DNA of 64,000 bases, from positions 8,804,001 to 8,868,000 of the forward strand of contig OX485809.1 in the NCBI GenBank assembly GCA_950295325.1. Reading direction: 5' to 3'. This document shows positions 37,066-49,667 of the stretch, one piece after another. Every line of letters starts with the position of its first letter. The stretch's first letter is position 1. The translations under genes and the position numbers were made by a program. The DNA comes from Polytrichum commune (Eukaryota; Streptophyta; Polytrichopsida; Polytrichales; Polytrichaceae). The notes beneath the pieces were generated by a model. The model worked only from the letters and a program-made list of their open reading frames with translations. It had not been told where the DNA came from and did no database searches.

Positions 37066-38104
37066 CAAGATTTCAAGTCTATGAAGCTTAGTCCCTAGCT
37101 TCCCAAGCAACCCATTTTTGGTTGATGGATGATTTGTTCTCTACATTACCCTCACCTAACTCATTCGTTTGTAGTCAAAATAATTATAAACATCAGGCCA
37201 ACATGGATATATACGTACCCGTAGACACATGAGCCATGCAATTTGGGAATGATCGGAATGTGTAAAAAAATTGTCAAAGTGGGAAGTGGTCATTTTTTGT
37301 TGTGTATGGGAGCTTGTGTGAGGGTGTTGATTCCAATCAATGTTTGCCGCTTTAGTGCAAACTTTGCGTGAACATCAAAGATGTTTATTTTGGTAAAAGC
37401 GATTTTGTTAAAAAGAATGTTCATGTAATTATTGGCTTTGTGCTCACATCGACCGTTCAATTTAACATTTGATCACCCTCTAATTTGTAGGGAATTATGT
37501 GCATGTACGTGATCAAAAATATGGGATGGTTTACATACTCCAAATGCATGGTGGCTAGCCTATTGTGGCTTGCACATTTTGGCATGAGAATCTGTACAGG
37601 TACTCAACTATTAAGTTGTTCCCATCTAGTGGATCACACAAGCATTCCACTCATTTTCTAGGTGAATTTGATTGGTCAAAGGTTTGTTTCGGGGGATAAA
37701 GCATGGCATTTCCTCATGCAACACTTCCTTCGATTATTATACTCTAAACATCCAAAGGAGTTTTATATGCCCATCCCCCCCCCTCACTTCCCATGTTTCA
37801 AGATCCTACAGACAAATCCCATTTTAGCCTCAAAATTTGTAAACAAAATTTCCACAACAAACATCAAGTGAAATGCGCTCAAAACAACCATTTCATAAGC
37901 TTGGGGAGTTACCATAGGGATTAATGTTGTCACAACAAAATCTTTGTTTCAGCAATAGAATAGGGTTGGGGCAAAACAACCTGTACATTGGTTTCTTGGA
38001 GACAAGGCTGCAATCATCCAACAAGGAAGCAATGTATGGGTTGGTTTGCCCTCCCCAATAGAATGGTGGAAAGGCGTTCCTTTCAACTTAGTATATTGAC
38101 AAAC

Positions 38105-38295
38105 ATACCTGGGAAGTTTTTGGGCATACATAGTTGGTCAAGATCCTAGTGATTCTAGATTCAGCCGGTTACATGTTGACATCTTCTGGGCTTGCTTTAA
38201 TTATATATGAGGTATATTCCACCATAAATTCCTCTAAAATGATCGGTAATTCTCCAGAATTCTTCAACTTCAACCGGTGTATCTGTAACTAAGCG
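38105..38295 (-). repeat. Dispersed repeat R2, inverted copy
   Basis: Read on the minus strand it contains GTTACAGATACACCGGTTGA, GATCATTTTAGAGGAATTTA and AGATGTCAACATGTAACCGG, matching R2 at 36815. Confidence 0.55.
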
Positions 38296-38539
38296 CTGGT
38301 TCTTCCCGGACATAGTTGCAGAGACAAGCCTTGAGACCAGGAACGGTTATTAACTCATCAATCGATCTGTTGGCTGAGAACTTAAAAACTAGTCCTGCCC
38401 AATTGCGAACTTTGTTAACGTCGTTCAATGTTGAAAGTGTCCATAAAGAACTGGTCGTTACTTGCCATTGAAATAAATATAAAGGTTTTGAATAACATAC
38501 CACTGTACTTGTTATATGTGTACAGTATGGCTACTCCAA

Positions 38540-38762
38540 TGAATATACTAAATATTGTATTCAGTGTCACCAATATAAATATTTCTCTTGCTCAATACTA
38601 GATGTAAACTGTGGTGTAGTGTCACCAACACTGGATGCTAACCCCACATTATTTGTCATTCTTATGAATTTTTTGGGGATTATAGATTTACAGTGTTGCA
38701 ATTACTGTCACTCACCAAGTGATTTCCCATCCAAATTTCAATCACCCATGACAATATTATAG
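38540..38762 (-). repeat. Dispersed repeat R1, inverted copy
   Basis: On the minus strand it contains ATTGTCATGGGTGATTGAAA, AATAATGTGGGGTTAGCATC and GTGTTGGTGACACTA, matching the R1 copies at 7400 and 9538. Confidence 0.65.
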
Positions 38763-38974
38763 GGTCTAGGGTTTCGGGTTATTGCGAAATGAGAATCTTG
38801 TAGTCCTTCCAATCCCCATGCCCACATAACATGGAAAGCTTGTGGAAAAACGTTTTGAAATGCACATCTGGAGACAGACAAAAGACTCTGGGAAGTGGTG
38901 AGCCACAGAGATTGAGTTCAGCTCAGCACACTGCTCGACACATCACGAATCGATCAATCCATGAACTTGGGTGG

Positions 38975-39435
38975 AAATATTCACTTGGGAGCATGATCGA
39001 ATGAAAGGTTGGGCATTGAATTCACGAAACCTCAAATCTAGACATGTACACGTAACCCTACTTTTCATCACAACTCAAGAATGTGCACCTTTTGCAAAAC
39101 TTTGAAAGAGCCAAAGATTTCACCCAGGAGAATGATCGATTGAATGGTTGATTGTTGAATTCACGGAACCATAAATCACGGATCTGGACATGTGCACACG
39201 ACCCTAATATCATCACAGCACACAAGACTCCAAAAGCTCCAAAAATCCCACTCGGGAGAATGATTCGTTGAATGACTGAGTATTGGATTCGCAAAACCAC
39301 AACTCTGAACCTGATGCACATAACCTTAAAAAATTTCTTCGCAGCTCATGAAACTTTGGAAGGGCGCGGCTGAGAATGAATTTTCACTTGGGAGAATGAT
39401 TGATTGAATAAGTTGAGTATTGATTGAATTCAGAA
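38975..39435 (+). repeat. Four degenerate tandem repeats of about 128-139 bp
   Basis: The anchor GGGAGAATGATYGATTGAAT and the following TTGAATTCACG recur at about 38987, 39126, 39254 and 39391. Each unit also carries a CATGTRCACGNAACCCTA-like block and an ACTTTGAAAG- or CTCCAAAAG-like block. No coding function is visible. Confidence 0.7.
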
Positions 39436-39539
39436 ACTTGCCCAAACCTGGTGGACAAAATTCTTCTGTCTTCTGTTTGGTGCAGGGACAAACGTCCTTA
39501 CTTTCATAAGGTGCAAAGATGAACTCTTTCTGTTTGGGT

Positions 39540-39735
39540 AAAACTCGATGATATAGCAAGGTCCGGGGATATTTTAGGGCATAATTGGTCAAGATCCTAG
39601 GGTTTCCAAGTCCAACCAGGTTACATGTTGACATGTTAATGTGAGGTATATCCTCTGTATTTTTCTAGAATGATTGGTAAGTTTCCTGAAGTCTTGAACT
39701 TTAACTGGTTGGTTCATATGTACCTAGCGGTCAAT
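39540..39735 (-). repeat. Dispersed repeat R2, second inverted copy
   Basis: On the minus strand it shares AACCAGTTAAAGTTCAAGAC, ATCATTCTAGAAAAATAC and CATGTAACCTGGTTGGACTT with R2 at 36815. Confidence 0.55.
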
Positions 39736-39881
39736 GCTTCCCGTTCATTGTCGCATAGCCTCTACCTAAGATGATGCCAATGTTTTGAACACATGGATAG
39801 TCCAATCTAATCGTAACATGTGTCTTTTAGGTGTCCTTTCATAAATACAAGCCTTCTTATGTACCACTTTCTCAACTATAA

Positions 39882-40953
39882 GGGGTTGTTTACACCATGG
39901 ACCACGAAGTTGTCCCAAGGCCCTGTAAAATTTGTGATTGGTTGTTGAACTCATCCCAGGATCACTTCGGTTTACACCAAGGACAAAATGTTAGAGTGAC
40001 CATGGAGTTCGAGGTCCCCAACATGCATATTCTAAGGCCTACATTATCCACTGACATGGTCCAAGAGGTTTTGCGGTGGGAGAGGCAAAAAAGGTGCTCT
40101 GGTAGAAAAAGGTTGGGGCCCATGGCAAAGAAATATTGCTAAAATAAAATTTTAATGAAATTTCTGTTGGGGAAGAGAAAATAGACAAGAGAATGGTCAA
40201 ACTTGATTTTTTTCTTCTCAAAACTGCCTTTTTTGGGCATATATATATAAAAAATCAACACATTCACTTCTTGGTGCATGGTCATTCCTCTTGGCCAACA
40301 TTTGGTTTACACCTAGTGAGGGGCCCAAAAGGCTTTGTAAATTGATTCTTTAAGAAATCGGAACATGAAGTCGGACCATGGAAAAAGGCCATCTTCCATG
40401 GTCCAACTTCATGGTCCATCGTGTAGACGGTGTCCTCGGATTCTTGAGTTCTAGATGTCCCACATTGTTTGATGAAACATGTGGGAGCAAGTTTAAGTGG
40501 TAGGGCATGGAAGAAATGGTATGACTCATGGGTTATGATATGATCTAGGCACATAAAGGGCGGACTTGCTTCTCAAGACTCATCACATCATATAGATGTT
40601 GAAAAATGTGCCTTGTGAACCTTACCTAGTGGGAGGAAGAGTTGTACATATAAAGCCCCAAAACAAAAATTTCATCAAAATAAATGTCATAACAACATTT
40701 CTCTACCATGGGCCCTTGCCTTTTCCTACTAGACCACCCCTTTTGCCTCTCTCACAGCAAAACCCGTTGGACCATGTCAGTGTATTAACCACGCCTTAAA
40801 ATATGTCTTTTGGGGACCTCGACCTCCATGGACACTTTGCCATTGTTACCTTAGTGTAAACCGAAGTGGTCCCGAGACGAGTTTAGCAGCCAATCAACGC
40901 TCTTACAACACCCTAAGACGACTTCCTTCCTGGTCCATAGTGTAAACCGGCCC
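39882..40953. mobile_element. 1,072-bp foldback element, TAA target duplication
   Basis: TAA flanks both ends (39879-39881 and 40954-40956). The ends, GGGGTTGTTTACACCATGGA and, read inward, GGGCCGGTTTACACTATGGA, extend into imperfect inverted arms of about 260 bp (39882-40150 and 40690-40953) that include the blocks GGGGCCCATGGCAA / GCCATGGGCCC and GAGTTCGAGGTCCCC / GGGGACCTCGACCTC. Further related inverted segments occupy the middle (near 40300-40430). It is a long hairpin of PIF/Harbinger-type ends with no coding capacity. Confidence 0.75.
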
Positions 40954-41728
40954 TAAGTGTCCAATTACGAAGATAGACAACATGGGTAAAGGCCCACTCA
41001 TTGGCCACATACTTCACTTCACCCACTTACCATAATTTGCAGCAGACTCAAAGAACATTGTAATGCGGAAACAAATGGATTATTTGAGCCCCATTCATTG
41101 TGCTATGATGCTGCTGTTGGATCCATGTCAGTTAGAGTGCTAGATAGTACCCTGGACAACACAGGGGAATAAGTTATTGGAATATGCTGTGTTTGGAGGA
41201 TATTTATTATTGGCTTCTTTATAGGTGCCCATGATTGCCCTGCCTGCTTTGGAGCTACATGCAGCCTCTAACTTAAGCTTATTGGATGCGAACAGGGCAC
41301 ATGGTTCATGTGCATTGGACATTGAGAATTTGGGGGGACCGGTGTCCCGGGAGATTTTAGGGCATGAGGTATGTGTGTGTTAATTGGTTCGTTCTTCATG
41401 TTCTTCAAATTCTACTGATTAGATTTACACAACAAAGGTTTGTGGTGCGTTAGCAAATCTGCGATGGAACGTATGCAAAAATCGGATTGAAAATCGGACG
41501 TTTTCTGCTTACGTTGTGGTTATGTGAAGTGCACGTGTGTTGATTTCTTAACTGGATGTATAGGTCCTCCCAGTTGTGTTTGTTGTTGAGTGCAAAATAG
41601 TTATTGGAATTTGAGACCGTAGTCCAATCTCTTTTAAACATGTGTCTTTATGATGTTTGCTTCTTGATCCTCGTTGAACCGTGTACCAGTAAATGATAGG
41701 GGTCTGATTACGAAAACGAGCCACTTAA

Positions 41729-41980
41729 GGGTCACGTCACACACAAGACTAAAGGCTCGTGACCACTGCAATCTAAGAGCTCTCATTGGTGGAAAAGTTG
41801 GAGACCATCCAAGTTCACTTCACACTAGAAGGTGAAGGCCTAAAGGCCCAAAGAGAATTCCATGGATTAAAAAGTCTACATGGAGTCCTAGGTGGCATAC
41901 TGTGGATAAGGTTTTACGGTCTGCCGGAATTTGCGTCAAGCCCACCTCGAAGAGGTCAGCTTGACGCAAATTCCGGTAGA
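41729..41980. mobile_element. Truncated MITE copy ending in a palindrome
   Basis: It starts GGGTCACGTCACACACAAGA after TAA and follows the 52202 element for about 200 bp. It breaks off in an inverted repeat, arms 41921-41941 and 41959-41979 (20 of 21 bases pair; CTGCCGGAATTTGCGTCAAG in the left arm) around a 17-base loop. Confidence 0.7.
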
Positions 41981-42899
41981 TTATGATAGTCGAACAATTG
42001 TCATTGGTTGCCATAATTATTTTAATATTTTTGTCCAACAATAACTTTTCCAGGGTACATAGTTAAAGACGAGACAGAGGATCGTACCTCTCAATTGTCC
42101 ACGACTCTAAGTTTATGGAGCTTGCTAGTATGTGTAGTTGTAGTAAACATTTTTTTATTATTTAAAAAATAATAATTGCTTGTCCTTAGTGGCATGTTTC
42201 TTGCAAGATGGCAGTGGTTTTGAAATCCAACAAGGAAGCTAAAATTCTTCTTGGATGATATGGAATCAATCACAACTCAAATTGCATGGATTCTCATTGG
42301 CCAGTGGAAATTTGAGCAATTTTTAATTGTTTCATGATACATAATTAGAAGCGATTGGATTCCAAATGCCACCAAATGTCGAAGGTAGTGGGGTTGCAAC
42401 CATGGGAGAAAAGGTGGACAAGATTGCCTCAAAGAAAAAAAATTAGGTGAAAAAAAAGGTATGGCATCAATTTTGAAATCGAAAGGATCACCCAAGAAGA
42501 AGACAAAAAATGATACAATTGAATTCGACAATTTAGAAGATGAAGAAGAGGTCTTTATTGATTGGTGATATTATGAGATTGAAACCCTTATTATGATATA
42601 TGGTGAGATAGAAGAAAATTTTACAAAATTAGCATCAAAGCAAAGTGAGCTCAATGTTGATATGTGACTCCAATTATTTTTGAAGTGGTGCTCAAGTTTG
42701 AGCGGGGTTTTAACGGTAAAGGGTGTATAGAATCATCAAACATTACATCTTCTTTAATTCTTAACATTATTATCAAGTAAATGATTGTGTAAGGCATGGT
42801 GACATCAATGACATGGTATGCCACAACATAATGCCTAGTAGGTATTCTAACACCCTACCATTGTCCATTGGCAAGCAACTACTTACACTTTAAGTGTTC

Positions 42900-43510
42900 T
42901 TGGCAAATTGACGTTGTGATTTCACAACTATCATAATTTTGGTTACATGTGTGAAGAGCATGGGTAGGTTATGCAATTTTATTGGATTGTACCTCCAATG
43001 GACGAGTCATTTATTGTTGAAAATCATGTAACTCAGCTTCACTACAAGGTATTGTCAACAAAAAATATTTTTTGGGGGGATTACGAATTCAAATGGACAT
43101 GAATAATGTATGATTGGATATTATTTCAATTAACGGAAATTGGAAGAGGTTGCATAAAAAGTAGATTCTTACCTTATAAGTTGATTAGACATTGTGCTAT
43201 CCAATGCGACCATGAATTTACAACCCATTCAAAGGTTGTCCAAACGGTTTAGAAAGTTATAAAGTTAATTGAGATTTTATTCAAAGTTTTACTTGCATAA
43301 TATTTAAAATGTGCTTCCAAGATTTTCATAGGGAAATGGATAATTATTATGGGAAGGGTTGATATATATATTTACGATATGTAACTAATATAGTTGCTAC
43401 ATGTGTTGTGCTACATAATATGTGTACAATTAGCAAAGACACATTTGATAAGGAATAGATAGAAGAAGCAGAAAGAGAAATGTCAAAACACAAAGAATAG
43501 ATTATTGATA
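42900..43510 (+). pseudogene. PIF/Harbinger transposase relic (DDE_4)
   Basis: Pieces of the C-terminal half of a Harbinger transposase are readable across shifted frames: YPMRP (stop) IYNPFKGCPNGL near 43190-43260, FIQS, GKWIIIMGRVDIY near 43335-43375, and TNIVATCVVLHNMCTISKDT followed by FDKE (stop) IEEAEREM at 43384-43490. A stop replaces Trp at two places. Lys/Glu-rich frames upstream (42400-42660) and downstream (43600-43760) may be further remains of the element. Confidence 0.75.
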
Positions 43511-43810
43511 GAAGGTCAAGAAATAAAGGTTAAAATAATAACCATAGACGAAGTAAGAGGTATCATTAGTACATAAAATTGTTTAGAGATATGTGGGAAG
43601 GTTGACAAAAATATTTAAAAAAAACTGACTCAAAAAATGAGAAAGATGAAGATTTGTTGTTGGATGCTATGAAAATACATGAAACAATAGCCAAATCATT
43701 TTGACAAATAAAACTTAAGAAAGAATCAAATATAGAATTTCAAGATATGAATAATGGATTTCATATAAGTAAGTGACTAACTATAATTTATGTATTAATG
43801 TTGTCATATG

Positions 43811-46329
43811 AGCATCCATCTTCTTCAATAAATTTACTGTAGCCTAAAAAAATGTTATCAAATTAGAAGACTTATTGATAATTTGTTCCAAAAATCCTTC
43901 CATTTTTTATTTTTTATTTTTTTAAATGCAGTCTTCCTTCTTATGAATTATGTTGTGTGTCTTGATTGCCATGTTGGTGATCATTCGTTTGAGCACTTGA
44001 TAACATTTATTTGACCACAATTTCACGTTATTCATTCTACATATCCATGTGCTCGTAGTATTGACATTCATGTGTATCATGTCCTAAAATTTTATTTAAA
44101 TATTTACCATTTTGTATTCAAATAGAAGTATCTTGAATTTCTTCTTAAAAGTCAGCTATGTTTCTCTAAAATTGTGCAAACTTACAAAATATACAAGCAT
44201 GAAGCTTAATCTAAATATTCCTTTTTGTTCATGTACAACCACTAAAAATTAGATAGGGGAATACTAAAAACTAGAGTAAGCCAACATTCATTCATCCTTG
44301 CATATACTTCTGAAAATTAGAATATACTAGCATTAAATTAGATACAAAAATGTCCACAAATCTATCAACTTGAAAGAAAATACTTGGTGGTCTAAGCTAT
44401 CATAAATACATTGACTACAAGCTGCGAGGTCTACGTTTGATTTTCCACTCATACACCAAGTGTGAAATACGGAATGGAGAGAAAGAGAGAGCCTAGGCTA
44501 AGAAGCAAGGGCGAAGGTCTTTTAAAAGGTCTAGTTGGTCCAATCTGAATTTGATCTTTTGTATTTTTCATATTTTCATTTGAAACAAACTTTTCCATAC
44601 TTTGATTTCTTATATTGTCCCATCAATGTTACTTGCATGTATGTAATTGCAATTGCAATTTTTGTTTTTAATCATAAGAATGAAGTTTGAATCAAATTGT
44701 AGTGTTAATCAAGCATTGTTTGAATGATGACTTTTCACATATAAGATATTGGTCCTTGAAGGATTTGCAATAGTGTTGATTCAATATTTAGGTATTATGC
44801 ACTACCTAATAATTTGAGTCATTGTCAATGTGACGGAATTTAAAACGTTAAAGTTGATGTTAAATAGTAGCAATTGGTGGATTATGGACCTCTTGCTCTT
44901 TTTGGCATTTTTTTGGGGGTCAACTTAGCAATTTGAAGCATGCCTCATAGAGTTTATGGATGACCATACAATGATGTTTAAACCCCCATGATATGCGGAG
45001 CCTTCAAACCTTAAACAAACCCTCATTTTGACATAGTTATTATCATTTTTGTATGTGATTGATAACTTGTGACCATGTAGATGGGCATATGTGCCTTTCA
45101 AGCAAGGCTTCTTTTTGCACCTATTACAAGCAAAAAGGAAGGCATATAAAGTTATCCTAAACCCTCAACCCTAATCATCTCTCCCTCCGTCTCGAGTGCT
45201 CACTCTTACAATTGCCATCATTTGCACCTGCTAAGTATGTCATCTCTGTATGTATGAATACATTGTGAATGTTGTACATTTGACCACGGTCATACTTGCA
45301 TAGGATATAATATAATATAATGTGGCAGATTTAGCAAGGAAAGCATTGTACTTTATTAATATGTTGGTTTAGATTAGCCGGGAGCAAATGATTGTGTCAT
45401 TGTTGCACTTCACATGATTGCAACAAAGTTGTGCATTTTATTTGTGTGGGCCATTAGATTAGTTGGGATGTTGACACCGTTGGATTTCATAAATTTGCAC
45501 GAATCATGGTTTAGCAAAAGTTGCCACTGTTGGAGTTTGGCAGTTAAGAGTTTAATATTTTGGTAATTTGTGGCCACCTCAAAGTAGCAGCTAGCTGGGA
45601 GTTGCTAAGTTGAATAGTTGAATAGCCGATGGCATTTTTTATTTTATTAAATTGATTAGTTGGAGCTCTCGAGTGTGTTATTGAACTACATTTAATGATG
45701 TTTAGCTTCATATATGGATTTGAATTTGATAAATTTTAGACTTAATTTTAATCCAATATTTTATAATCTTCAACTTTGGATTTTAGCCCCTGATTTGTGC
45801 AACATTATCACAAGTTGGTGTTATGTTTTAGAAGTTGGAAAAACCATTTAAAGTCTAACTTCAAGTTGTTAGCTTCTTTGACATACAAAAATAGCAGCTC
45901 AAATTAGACTTGAAATGTTTTAAAACCTCCCCCCTCCCCCAAAAAAGGAGACCGATTTATGACAAGGTTGCATCAAATATGGTCCAAAATTTCTTTTACC
46001 TCAATCCACCACATTTAAAGCTTGAGAGGGTGGATAATGTGTCAAGTTGAGAGTAGAGTCAAGTTGCTATGGGTTGATTTTGTGAGTATAGCAACTCTAC
46101 TCACAAATTTAATTCATAACTTAATTCAATAACCCATTCTATACCTTCAATATCTGCAATGCTTGCTTTGATACCCTCCACTATTTGGTCACCTTGTGCC
46201 ATTGAATCTCAAGAACTTGTGATTTTAAGAAAATATTGTCCCAATGTGCATGTAAAGATAAAGTTCTCAGGAATATGCCAAAGGTCACTTGTCTAGAGTA
46301 GTAGGTAGATTGTTGCGGAGGTCAAATAA
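43811..46329. other. Intergenic, strongly AT-rich, no gene recognised
   Basis: Stop codons are dense in all frames and no protein family is visible. Nothing supports an RNA gene. Confidence 0.55.
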
Positions 46330-46615
46330 GGGTGAGTTCCCATGTATGCCACTCACCCACTAGATTCTAGGTGATAGTGGGTGGGATGTGTTCTCATGAC
46401 AATAACAAAAGCAAGCAACCGACCACAATTTGGTTGCCTACCAAACTGTGGAGGGCCATGACAATGGCCCACTAAACTTCCATACACCCCACTAAACACT
46501 TAAGATAATAATAGTTGGTTGGCACATACAATCACTACCCCATCAAATTTCATCTATATTTGTCTTTATTCCCACTAGAGTTTGGTGGAGGAGCATCATA
46601 CATGGAAACTCACCT
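46330..46615. mobile_element. 286-bp MITE with GGGTGAGTTCCCATGTATG termini
   Basis: The left end is GGGTGAGTTCCCATGTATG and the right end, read inward, AGGTGAGTTTCCATGTATG. TAA flanks both sides (46327-46329 and 46616-46618). No coding capacity. Confidence 0.75.
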
Positions 46616-46618
46616 TAA

Positions 46619-49600
46619 GTATGCAAGATGTGCCTTATCAATACATTGTTTACACTTATTATGCTTGCAATGAATAAATAGATACAAAGGATGTGGTTCT
46701 AAGTTACATTAGCATGAAATGTTCTTTTATCATAAGGCATGTTGCAAGCACTTCCAAGTCCACATACAATTTTGACAATTGGATCAAATCATGAGTTTTC
46801 ACATCATGCTAGCTACTATGAATCATAAGTAATGTCATTTCAAATTCCAAGATCAAATTCCAAAATTCCAAAATTTCGAAAGGTCACTCACATAAGTCCT
46901 CCAATAAGTGTTCATTTTTGAACCTAGACCAGTGTCTGTATTTTGAGCATATAGTCCAAAATCATTGCAATGTGTATCATTTTGGTGTTTGTTCTTACCT
47001 ACAAGCCTTGCCATCTACTACTTTAAGATAGAGAAGAGTGAGCAGACATACCTTAAATTTTGGGTACGTTTCACAAGAAAGACCTTATTCACGGAAGGTG
47101 CAGGTTTACATAGTTATAGGATGACATGTAGGATGGCATATAGGTTTCATAAGGCACATCCTCTTGAAGATCTCGATGGATTAAATATCATGTTATACTT
47201 CAAGTGCGGAGACTGAAACGACTTAGGAGTATCTCCTGTGCATTTGTATCCTTCCATCCTTGACAATTGATGATTAAAACTTTCAACCTGCTACCTATTG
47301 TGCTAGTTCAAGAGTATAAAATGTGTTGTTCGACAAAAAGTTGGAGGCCTAATAAATGTTGTTGGAAAGACGTGTTGATATAACGCAATCTTAGTCCCAA
47401 CATAGGATCAGCAGACGTTGCTCGTTAGCTGGCATCATATTAATCCTATGGGTGGAGAAAAATGTTGAAGAGGCTCGCACTGTATATCTACTTTCAAGCA
47501 CTTCTGTTTATCACCAATTATCTGAAAATCTACTTTCAATGCCCACAGGCATTCAAGCAATTTGTTGCATTATTTGAGTTTTTTCTTCTTCATAGCTGTG
47601 TATATTTGTTTGTACACCTCCTCAGGATCAGGTATAGTGGAGAGCTTTGTCACCACACAAAGATGCATCAGTGTCCAACGTATGCACATTTGATTCCCAT
47701 GCCTCTACACAATGCCCATTTGTAAATGCAAAACACATTTTCATGTATTTTGAACTACTCCATATGGAGTGAAACTGATACAGGAATCGTGCTGAACTAC
47801 ATTGATTACAAACTGTTAAATGTATGATCAAAAGAACATCCACAATACCAACAAGTGGATCAACTGCACAATTGGAAGCAAGGACAAGGACAATGAAACT
47901 AGCCTTTTAAAGACATACATGTGTTAAGAAAAGTAAGATGATCTAAGATGAAAGTGGAAATGACTCAAAAAACATTGTGCCCAGAAACAGAGTTGTTTGA
48001 AATAATTTTATGAGAACATAAGTACAGTCGAAAGTGATATTAACTCTCTTGATGTGGAGAATACCAATTTCCCTTGACTAGGATAAACTTTTAAATAATG
48101 CATAGCTTTTTCTACAAGCTTGAACATATATTTTGTATAACATACTGCAAAAGCAAGTGAATATACAACCATGCGGGACAATGATGAGGCCAAAGATTGT
48201 GGCAGTCTTGTAAGTTGAAGCTGAAGCCGCCATAAACCTCTTATCACTCAGATTTTATTTTTAAAGAACATTTGACCCCAAAATTAGCATCAACAAGCCC
48301 AAATTAGACTAGTGAAATGAAGTTGGGATGAATTAACCATAATTCTATGGGGTTTAGGGTTTTATTGAACCCCTTGACATGGCTGCCACAAATTCTAAAG
48401 CCTAACAATATACTTGATGAATAAGCTAACTTTAGAGAGGGTTACTTTTAAGTTAATTAGCTAAATGTGAAAGTATGTAGCTCAAATACATGTTTTTGCG
48501 CATGTCAGGTCCAGAGAGGACCTCTTGGACGCTTATGACAAATCTTATAATCCCCACTCCCATTCCCTGGGCCAATTGCTGAGAGCGGGCCTTGTGAAAT
48601 AGGCCTACAGCGACCTGCATGGTGGAGCTTCAGGAGCCTCTGACTAGGCGGTTGGGGATGACACCAACCATACTATTTGAAAATAATGTTGTAGAAATAG
48701 AGCTAACAGAGCTCAAACGGGATGAAGTATGACTTGGGAGAATCGTGTGCCACGGACGGGTAGTGTGGTGCCAACACCCTACATGGCAGTGGGCCAGAAA
48801 ATGTAAAGCTTGGTAATTTCTCGCCTCCACGCTCTCGAAGGTCACAGGAGCAGTCCAATGACTGTTCCAGCCGAGGGTCATAATAAGAAAAAAGCACTTG
48901 TGATGATGGAAGCACACTGTGTTCCATTATCAGTGTAGTTGAAGGAAGTGAATTTCTAAGGACTAAGCTCCTTCAGTTTCATCAATCTTGGCAAATCTAT
49001 CAATTCACCCCCATTGAATTATGTAGCGGTTCTATATTTATTGTGCCGTTTACTAGACATTAATGACATATTTAAGTGATTGATCAAGCTCACCTTCATT
49101 CACAATTAGTAGGCACACTCAGGAATTTTCTAGAATTTATTCTAATTTCAAAACTGGAAAAGTCTGCTGGTCATTTTTACTTGAGTAAGAAAGCGAAGAG
49201 AACTTGGAGTAAGAGACATTGCTCATACGTTGCTTCTGCTGCATTAATTTTCTTATAGTCAAGGAGAGACTTGGTGATGAAATAGAGTAGACTAGAAGAG
49301 GAGGCGGGAGGGGATTGTTGCATACGAGCGTACTTCTCCATCCATCCATGTCAAAAATCTGCACCTTATAGGTTTATGATTCATTCTTTTCAAATGTGTA
49401 ATGCTGGACTAATTTGGGGTCTTTAAAAGACAATTCCGGTGTCAATAATCTTAAAAATTCCTACCTAACTACTACTTCAGGACGTTTTGTTGGATGAATG
49501 AGAGGTAGGCTCTTATGAAATAATTCCCTCTCCCCAGAGGAGCGCACCAATTTGGCAGAATGCACAACATTCCAAGAAATGAGCAACCACAAAATACCAA

Positions 49601-49667
49601 AGAATCTCTTGATGTGGAAAGGAATGCCAGAATTTCGTTGAGGTGGGACGGAAGTAGCAATGCTCAC
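46619..49667. other. Intergenic, no gene firmly recognised
   Basis: Only short frames are present. A plus-strand frame ending at 47216 (HKAHPLEDLDGLNIMLYF then stop) looks somewhat protein-like but I cannot assign it. The region just left of 49667 may hold the last exon of the kinase gene; a minus-strand acceptor before IFDMDGW near 49355 is one candidate. Confidence 0.4.

Larger units (their letters stand above)
33487..38539. other. Intergenic, no gene recognised
   Basis: No conserved protein is seen. There is one R2 copy at 36815-37065. Between 35190 and 35900, degenerate repeats of a TTTCACGAACCTTCCAAACC-like block occur in both orientations. Confidence 0.5.

Noticed and set aside
46965-47216. 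Plus-strand frame ending HKAHPLEDLDGLNIMLYF then Lys-Cys-Gly-Asp and stop
   Set aside because: It looks protein-like but matches no family I can name, and no upstream exon or start is supported.
48600-48760. Possible coding fragment VELQEPLTRRLGM on the plus strand
   Set aside because: Too short and without splice-supported neighbours or a recognisable family.
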